From: Mercurialis annua
Taxonomy: Eukaryota > Streptophyta > Magnoliopsida > Malpighiales > Euphorbiaceae
DNA: 64,000 bases
Direction: 5' to 3'
Assembly: GCF_937616625.2 (NCBI RefSeq)
Contig: NC_065571.1
Location: forward strand, 52,623,651-52,687,650
This document shows positions 58,001 to 64,000 of the stretch, one piece after another. The notes under the pieces are model-generated. The model worked only from the letters and a program-made list of their open reading frames with translations, made no database searches and was not told the origin of the DNA. Numbering within the stretch: position 1 is the stretch's first letter; each line of letters starts with the position of its first letter. Made by a program: the position numbers and the translations under genes.

Positions 58001-61000
58001 GGACAAACTTAAGTTTAGGAACATGAATAGAAAATACACCTGCATCCAGGGATTGTTTGAAAAAAATTATCGAACCTGTGACTTCATTTGACCGAAGGAA
58101 CAACATCAATTGGCTACAGGCTTGGCCTCCTTATGTATTTTTTTGGTTAGAAAAAGTATGCAATAACAGTATTCAAATGCCAAATTGTTAATTGTGACGC
58201 TATGAGGAAATGTTTTCGTGAAAAATTGATAAAAACTGTTCATATGCACCACACTAAACAGTATAACAACTCCTTCATGCTATCTTATTTCTCAAGATAG
58301 TAAAAAAAGAAAAGCATCAAGGACATTTTGAATTGTGAAGGTCGCCCCATGCGACCTCTAGGAATACCTATGGTAAATGATCAAAATAAGAAATTCTGAC
58401 ATTTGGGTGGCGTTGTCTTTAGTTGATTTAAGTGTTTCAAGTGAGATAAGAGGTTAACAGCAATACATAGCTATCTGGCTGCCGAAAATGGCACCTCATT
58501 TGTTTATGGTTTTTGTACTTTTTAGCTATAAGGTTATATGCCTTCTTCAGAAAGTAATTCAAATTCGTATTTGGACTACGAAGTTAGTTTTCCTTTGTGA
58601 TTGACTTTCTGATAATAATATTTCATAGTCATTACATCTTTGATACGAGTATATGTGTTTTTTAATTTAGGTACCTGAAACGTGGTGTCAATGAGAAGGG
58701 CAGAGTGGCTAATGATGTCGAGACAGAACAGATTGTATTTGAGGAAGTTCCTGAAGGGTTTCCCCTCCAAATAAGTTCGGTTGTCCAAAACCGTGGTTCC
58801 ATACCACTATTTTGGTCACAGGAAACATCACGTTTGAATATCAAACCAGATATTATATGTAAGTATTTGGACTGTGAAATTCATGGTAGTTAATTTATCT
58901 CTTTATTTTTACACAACCTTTTCTTTCTCCTAGTGTCTAAGAAGGACCAAACTTATGAAGCAACAAGACTTCATTTTGAGAATCTTGGCAAGAGATATGG
59001 AAACCCTATCATTATTTTGAACCTAATTAAGGTAATTTCTATTGATCAGGTTACTTCTCTATTTATTTTATTGTCCTTTTAGTTGCTAGTGCTGTGAATG
59101 TCTTTAAATGGTGTTATAGGCACTAAAAGATTTTTAAATAATATCGCAAGTGATTATTTTGGGGTAAATGTTTTGAAATGGTGTTAAAACTATCTCTTTT
59201 CAGAATTATTTTTGGGTCTTACCCTTTCTTGATGTTTGATATTGCTATTATTTAATTACTAATTCACAGACACGGGAGAAGAAGCCGCGGGAGTCGATTC
59301 TACGTGCAGAGTTTGCCAATGCTATTGATCATATCAATAAAGATTTGGCTGAGGAGAACCAATTAAGGTTCCTTCACTGGGATCTACACAAGCATTCTCG
59401 AAAGTATGTTGTATAGTTTGATTTAATGTTTTTAAGTTACATTTTTACGCCATATTTTGTTTGTGATGTGTTTCCCAAAGAGTTGATTCTTAGACGGGAT
59501 ACTTTTTTTGTTTCTGCCTTCAGCAAAGCAACAAATGTTCTGTTACTCCTGGGAAAAGTGGCTACATATGCTCTGACATTGACAGGTTTCTTTTACTGTC
59601 AAGTAACACCAGCCTTGAGCCTTGAAGGGTGTATAGACTGGCCTCTCTTGGAGTAAGTCTTTTCATCACATTTTGATATATGTAGCAGATTTATCCTTTT
59701 GTTTATGGAAATCAACTTTTTCTTGTTTGAGCCGCCAAATGGTGTATATGCTTGAATGCTAGAGTATTATGACTTTGGTGATTATTATGGCTTTACGATG
59801 AAGTCATGTTGAGACTTTCGTTATTAATCTTTAGTTTATTTCTTAAATAAGGTGTTAATCATGTTTTAGATGGAATGTTTGACATGATGAGTGCAATGCA
59901 GGAATTCTGAGAATGGCCATCTAACTCCCCAGAATACATGCGGGAATTATGATGAGGATGCTAATGACTTAGAGAAGAAACTCAATGGTGGTAATGGTGT
60001 TGCAAATGGAAATCATTCTGTCAAACGTCCAATGCTCCAAAAAGGTGTGCTCAGGACCAATTGCATAGACTGTTTAGATCGTACAAATGTTGCACAGTAT
60101 GCATATGGATTGGCTGCACTTGGACATCAACTTCATGCACTAGAAATAGTAGACACACCAAAGATAGACCTTGATGAACCTTTGGCAGATGAATTGATGG
60201 GATTTTATGAAAGAATGGGTGACACATTAGCTCATCAATATGGTGGATCAGCTGCACATAACAAGGTGATTTTGACATACCCAACTAAACTAAGCCTTGA
60301 TTCCAAGTTTATGATGGTATATCGGTACTTTTTCACTTCTTTGGGTTTATGGTGATTATTACATTAGCCATAAATCAGCAGTTCCTAACGTGTTAGTTTT
60401 CTCCTGTGTTATTCTTCACTGCTTTTACCGTTTATCTTGCATATTTTATTATTGAGTTGTCTGATCTAGAAGGGAGGGAGAGCTACTTATATTTTGGGTT
60501 GATTGCAAACAGGATAATGGTTATTCCTTCATACTAATGCTACTATGAGCCTTCCTTTCTAACATGACCATACTATTAATGCTGTATAGATATTCTCTGA
60601 GAGACGGGGTCAATGGAGAGCAGCAACCCAGTCCCAGGAATTTTTCAGAACTCTACAGCGGTATTACAGCAATGCTTACATGGATGCTGAAAAACAAGAT
60701 GCTATCAATATGTAAGTTGTGAATTGACCTCCTTTTAGATGAGAAAAAGGCTCCTCTTTCAAGACTAAGCTGCCCATAAGTTTAATTAACCTATTAGATT
60801 TTGATCCATTGAAATTACGAGTTGCAAATGTCAAAAATATGGCCAATTTCATTGTTGAGATTATGCACTCTCTTTTTTCCCTTATATGCTATGAGACCAT
60901 TGTTCGTAATTGAGCAGTTTGTTTCAGGTATTCTATTTATAAATGACATTTTTCTTGTTCTAATCTTCTTTTCATTATCATATTGGCAGATTCTTGGGGC

Positions 61001-63247
61001 ACTTCCAACCCCAACAAGGTAAACCTGCTCTTTGGGAACTGGATTCAGACCAGCACTACAGTGTGGGAAGGAACGGGCAAACATACATGGATGAAGATGG
61101 AAGGTACATTACTGAATGAAACACCTTGAACTCCATAAATCAGTCATGGAATAAAACACATGAATTTCTCCTTCATAAACAGAAATTCCGTGCCAGGGAT
61201 TTTTTTTTCTCTATCCCAACTTCTCCATCTGTTATTTTTTAACTGTAACACACAGCTTTGGCCAGAGTGAATGAATTCAGGTTACCATTTGCTGTTAAAA
61301 CGATAGAAGATCAGACGAATTATATCTTCTATGATTCTATCAAATATTTTTCAGTCTTTCACTCTGTCTATTTTGTTACTTCCCCTTTCTCCGCTTCCAT
61401 AAGAAAAAGAAGTGGAAAGAATAGGGGATCAGAAGAAGGGGAAAATGACTTGAAGAAATCTGTCTCTGTTGATTATCTTCACACTCCAATGTTCTTTACA
61501 TTTAGGTCGTTTTTCAAAAGGTGCATGTCAGATGGAAATATTATTCGTGACAGCAGTTCGCCTATATCAGCCACACATATCAAGCAGAAGAAGTTTTCCA
61601 CTTCCGTTCTGCCAGATAAATGGGAAGCAGAAAACAGCATCCTATCTGAGTCATCACCAGAGATATCAACTTGTGAAAGTGGCATAGCATATTCCAGGTT
61701 TGCTTGCATCTCTTTCTAGTCTTTGTTGTATGCATTTACCCTTCTGTTGCTTTGTTGTATACATGTTTATGTATAATGATAACTCCATATACTTCTCTAA
61801 GTTAAAATTGTATTTTCTTTCTCTCTTTTGCTTTCTAGAGTTTTTTTAGCAGATATTCAGTGAAAATAAAACTTAAATTTTCCTTGCATACTTTTGTGGT
61901 CTTCCATCATCAGCCTTTTTTCTTTACTTTATGTCTGGTTACATTTTTTTTTTCATGTTGGTAATGACCCAATGGACTCTTGGGCATATTTTTTGTATCC
62001 ACTTCTCTGCTTCTAACAAGCAGACGCCTATTCTGATACTACATACTGATGTTTTGTATTGTTTCCTATTACAATCTTCTCATTAGGTTCTGTGTTTTTT
62101 TGTGTGTAGGTACACCCCCACAATGCCTCGCAGACAGCTATTTGGGAATGTGGAAAGAGACAGATATCTTGGACTTGATCATATATACTTTTCTGAGGAC
62201 ACATATAATTGCTCCAACTTTGTGGACTTGGACTGGCTGTCTTCCTCAGGAACTTCATGTGAAGAAGAGCCATTTGAGAGGTATATTAGATACATTTTCA
62301 AGTAATAAAATAATCTTTGTGTGGAGTTTCTTCCCAAATACAAGAGCATTTACACCATAGATTATTTTCTAATAGTTCATTTAACTATCATGTGGTTTCG
62401 ACTTTCGACTATTGACATGAAGGGCCATGTGAAGTTTCTTACATCCTAAAGAGTCCTGTGAAATAATATTTTTGCGATAAATGATCCAATTGTGTCGATA
62501 AAATCGGTTGGAGGGCGTAATTGATATAAATAAAATTCAATTTATTCGCTCAACTTATTTATAGTCAAAATTAGTTCGAATATAAATAGAAGATATAAAA
62601 TTCATTACTATATTATAGGCAGAAAGTACAAAAAAATCCTTCAATTTTTTTAGGAAGAGCATATGAGCCCTTTTAATTATTTCTTGGCCATTTGGTTCTC
62701 AACGTATTTAAACAGTTCAAAAAAACTACAGAAATAACTAAACGTGAGGGTTAAGTGGCAAAGAAATAAACTAAAAGGGTTCATGTGTTCTTTCGGAAAA
62801 ACTTACCGTTTAAAAACGTTGTGGGCCCAAATAAATATAATTCTAAATAAATCATATTATAATCTGTTCATGTATGTTTTTATTTATATTTGGACTGAAA
62901 ATAAATTGAACGACTAAATTTTTCTTCACTTATATCAATCAAGTCGTTTTACTAAAAGAGATATCATCATTACGGAAATTGGATCCTTTTTGCCAAAAGT
63001 TCATTTCACAGTGCACTTTGTGATGTTAGATTTTTTACATGACCCTATGCATCAAAAGTCAAAATCTAGCACTCTGGTAATCATAACAAGGTAAAGCAAT
63101 TCTAGTTTTCTCATTTATTTTTCTTGTTTGTGCAGGTCATCTGCGCTTATGGGCTCTCCAATTGCTGGGTTGTCATCTGAGAATGTTGTCAATGGCATAA
63201 TGAGTGAATCAACCCCGTCCACTAGTGAATGTGGATCCAGTATGAAG
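55013..63247 (+). CDS. SAC-domain phosphoinositide phosphatase, SAC2-5 type (3' end outside window)
   Basis: Fifteen exons join in frame to 814 residues: 55013-55159, 55633-55837, 55923-56088, 56396-56618, 57269-57345, 58671-58858, 58934-59031, 59270-59403, 59524-59652, 59902-60265, 60590-60711, 60990-61103, 61506-61697, 62110-62280, 63136-63247. The exon ending at 63247 has a GT donor, so at least one exon follows. The ATG at 55013 is the first in frame. The Sac domain core includes [14 protein letters not shown] and the catalytic CX5R motif C510-IDCLD-R516 within [12 protein letters not shown]. After it comes [20 protein letters not shown] and a Ser-rich tail with [14 protein letters not shown] and SSENVVNGI, typical of plant SAC2-5. 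These enzymes are tonoplast proteins that dephosphorylate PI(3,5)P2 and affect vacuole form (recalled). The exact paralogue is unproven. Confidence 0.94.
56821..57039. mobile_element. Stowaway-like MITE in SAC intron 4
   Basis: 219 bp with ends CTCTCTTTGTCCCATTTTAGAA and TTCTAAAATGGGATGGAGGGAG, flanked by TA on both sides. Composition and ends fit the Stowaway group. Confidence 0.85.
62640..62805. repeat. Inverted repeat in SAC intron 14
   Basis: AGGAAGAGCATATGAGCCCTT pairs imperfectly with AAGGGTTCATGTGTTCTTTC about 130 bp on. It is similar in style to the fold-back elements, but the ends are not clear. Confidence 0.5.
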
Positions 63248-64000
63248 GTAAGTACCTTCTAATAATGCGTGGCTCTTCTCATAATGTCTTTATCGACAAA
63301 ACCAAAATCTAACTATAAGCTTTGGATATACTAAAAAGAAAAGCGCAAAAATTACTGCATTTAATGGTTATTTTTTTGACGAAACAATAAATGGTTAAGA
63401 TTGCTGAAAAATTACCCTAAATGGATTTCTGAAGATCTAATGTTATTAATTCTGGATCTATGGGATGATACTAGGCGTGTGAAAAAATTGAACTAAGCTG
63501 AATAACCAAACCGAGTCAACAAATTTAATTTAGTTCTGTTTGATATTGTAAAAATATTCAATTTGATTCGGTTTTGGTTGTAAAATATTTCAGCTAAATT
63601 TAGTGAGAACCGAACCGGAAAACCAAGCTAAACCAAAAAATCAATCAAATCTACCGGTAAAATTGTACATCCTTATAAATTCAGTTTGGTTCAATTTTGA
63701 AAAACTAAATTGATTCACTTTGGTTCAAATTGAATGCACAACCCTAGATGGCCAGATGATACTATGATAATCTGTTAATGAGCATAGGAAGTAGAAGGAA
63801 ACAGAGAAGAAAATTTGGCCAATGGTCACAATAAAATAAGTAAAACTAGTAGTAAATTCCATTGGCGTAATGGAATTTACTAATTTGTAGCCAACTGAAA
63901 AGGGGATATTTGGTTGTATGCGGACTGTTTAAACAATCGGCTGATATATGAATAAGCGTATTTATTTAATTCGACAAAGCCTTATTTAATTCGACAAAGC
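63248..64000 (+). other. SAC intron 15, with an AACCGAA-rich repeat at 63471-63747
   Basis: No further SAC exon is recognised before the window ends. The block 63471-63747 begins CTAGGCGTGTGAA and ends TGCACAACCCTAG, imperfect inverted ends, with many ACCGAAC/GTTCGGT-like words inside. The last 36 bases contain a short direct repeat of CTTATTTAATTCGACAAAGC-type sequence. Confidence 0.55.

Noticed and set aside
61258..61505. Plus-strand frame running into the SAC exon at 61506
   Set aside because: The family sequence passes directly from EDGR (exon ending 61103) to SFFKR (exon from 61506) in phase; the upstream part of the frame is intron read-through.

Overview
This window is nuclear DNA of a flowering plant, almost certainly a eudicot. 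The evidence is split genes with GT-AG introns, very AT-rich spacers, plant-specific families (LRL-type bHLH, CFS1-type FYVE-SYLF, tonoplast-type SAC phosphatase, GLIP-type GDSL esterase) and plant transposon types throughout. The sequence does not fix the species. Seven host genes were rebuilt exon by exon. In six of them the exon lengths sum to an open frame. The GDSL gene does not.

Layout: (1) 532-5440 (+), the 3' part of an ARID-PHD chromatin protein. (2) 8277-11002 (-), a bHLH transcription factor. (3) 13279-15443 and 20289-21912 (both -), a tandem pair of RBR-type E3 ubiquitin ligases with the same two-exon structure. (4) 23432-26330 (-), a FYVE-SYLF protein of the CFS1 type with a PSAPP motif and a candidate ATG8-binding WLNL motif. 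(5) 28887-32088 (-), the RED/IK (SMU2) splicing factor. (6) 33081-36959 (+), a GDSL esterase/lipase with a one-base frameshift at its fourth exon. (7) 37242-42225 (-), a young Ty1/copia retrotransposon with near-identical LTRs, a GTTGT target duplication and two coding lesions. (8) 42.9-54 kb, a gene-free graveyard: fold-back MITEs, a CACTA-like end, a gypsy LTR/PBS/gag fragment, a dead copia integrase, a SINE-like head and a possible organelle-derived block. (9) 55013-63247 (+), a SAC-domain phosphoinositide phosphatase that runs off the right edge.

From memory, Arabidopsis carries SAC3, CFS1 and ARID4 next to one another (At3g43220, At3g43230, At3g43240). The same three families occur here in compatible order, spread apart by extra genes and transposons, so the window looks like an expanded syntenic block. 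Functionally, SAC (PI(3,5)P2 turnover) and CFS1 (PI3P reader in autophagosome and endosome traffic) share phosphoinositide biology. The other genes have no evident joint pathway.

No unknown host system is visible. The most distinctive signal is a family of long inverted-repeat elements with termini close to GGYYTAAT...ATTARRCC. Four have perfect 9-bp flanking duplications and a fifth matches at 8 of 9 positions, which fits Mutator-type MITEs.
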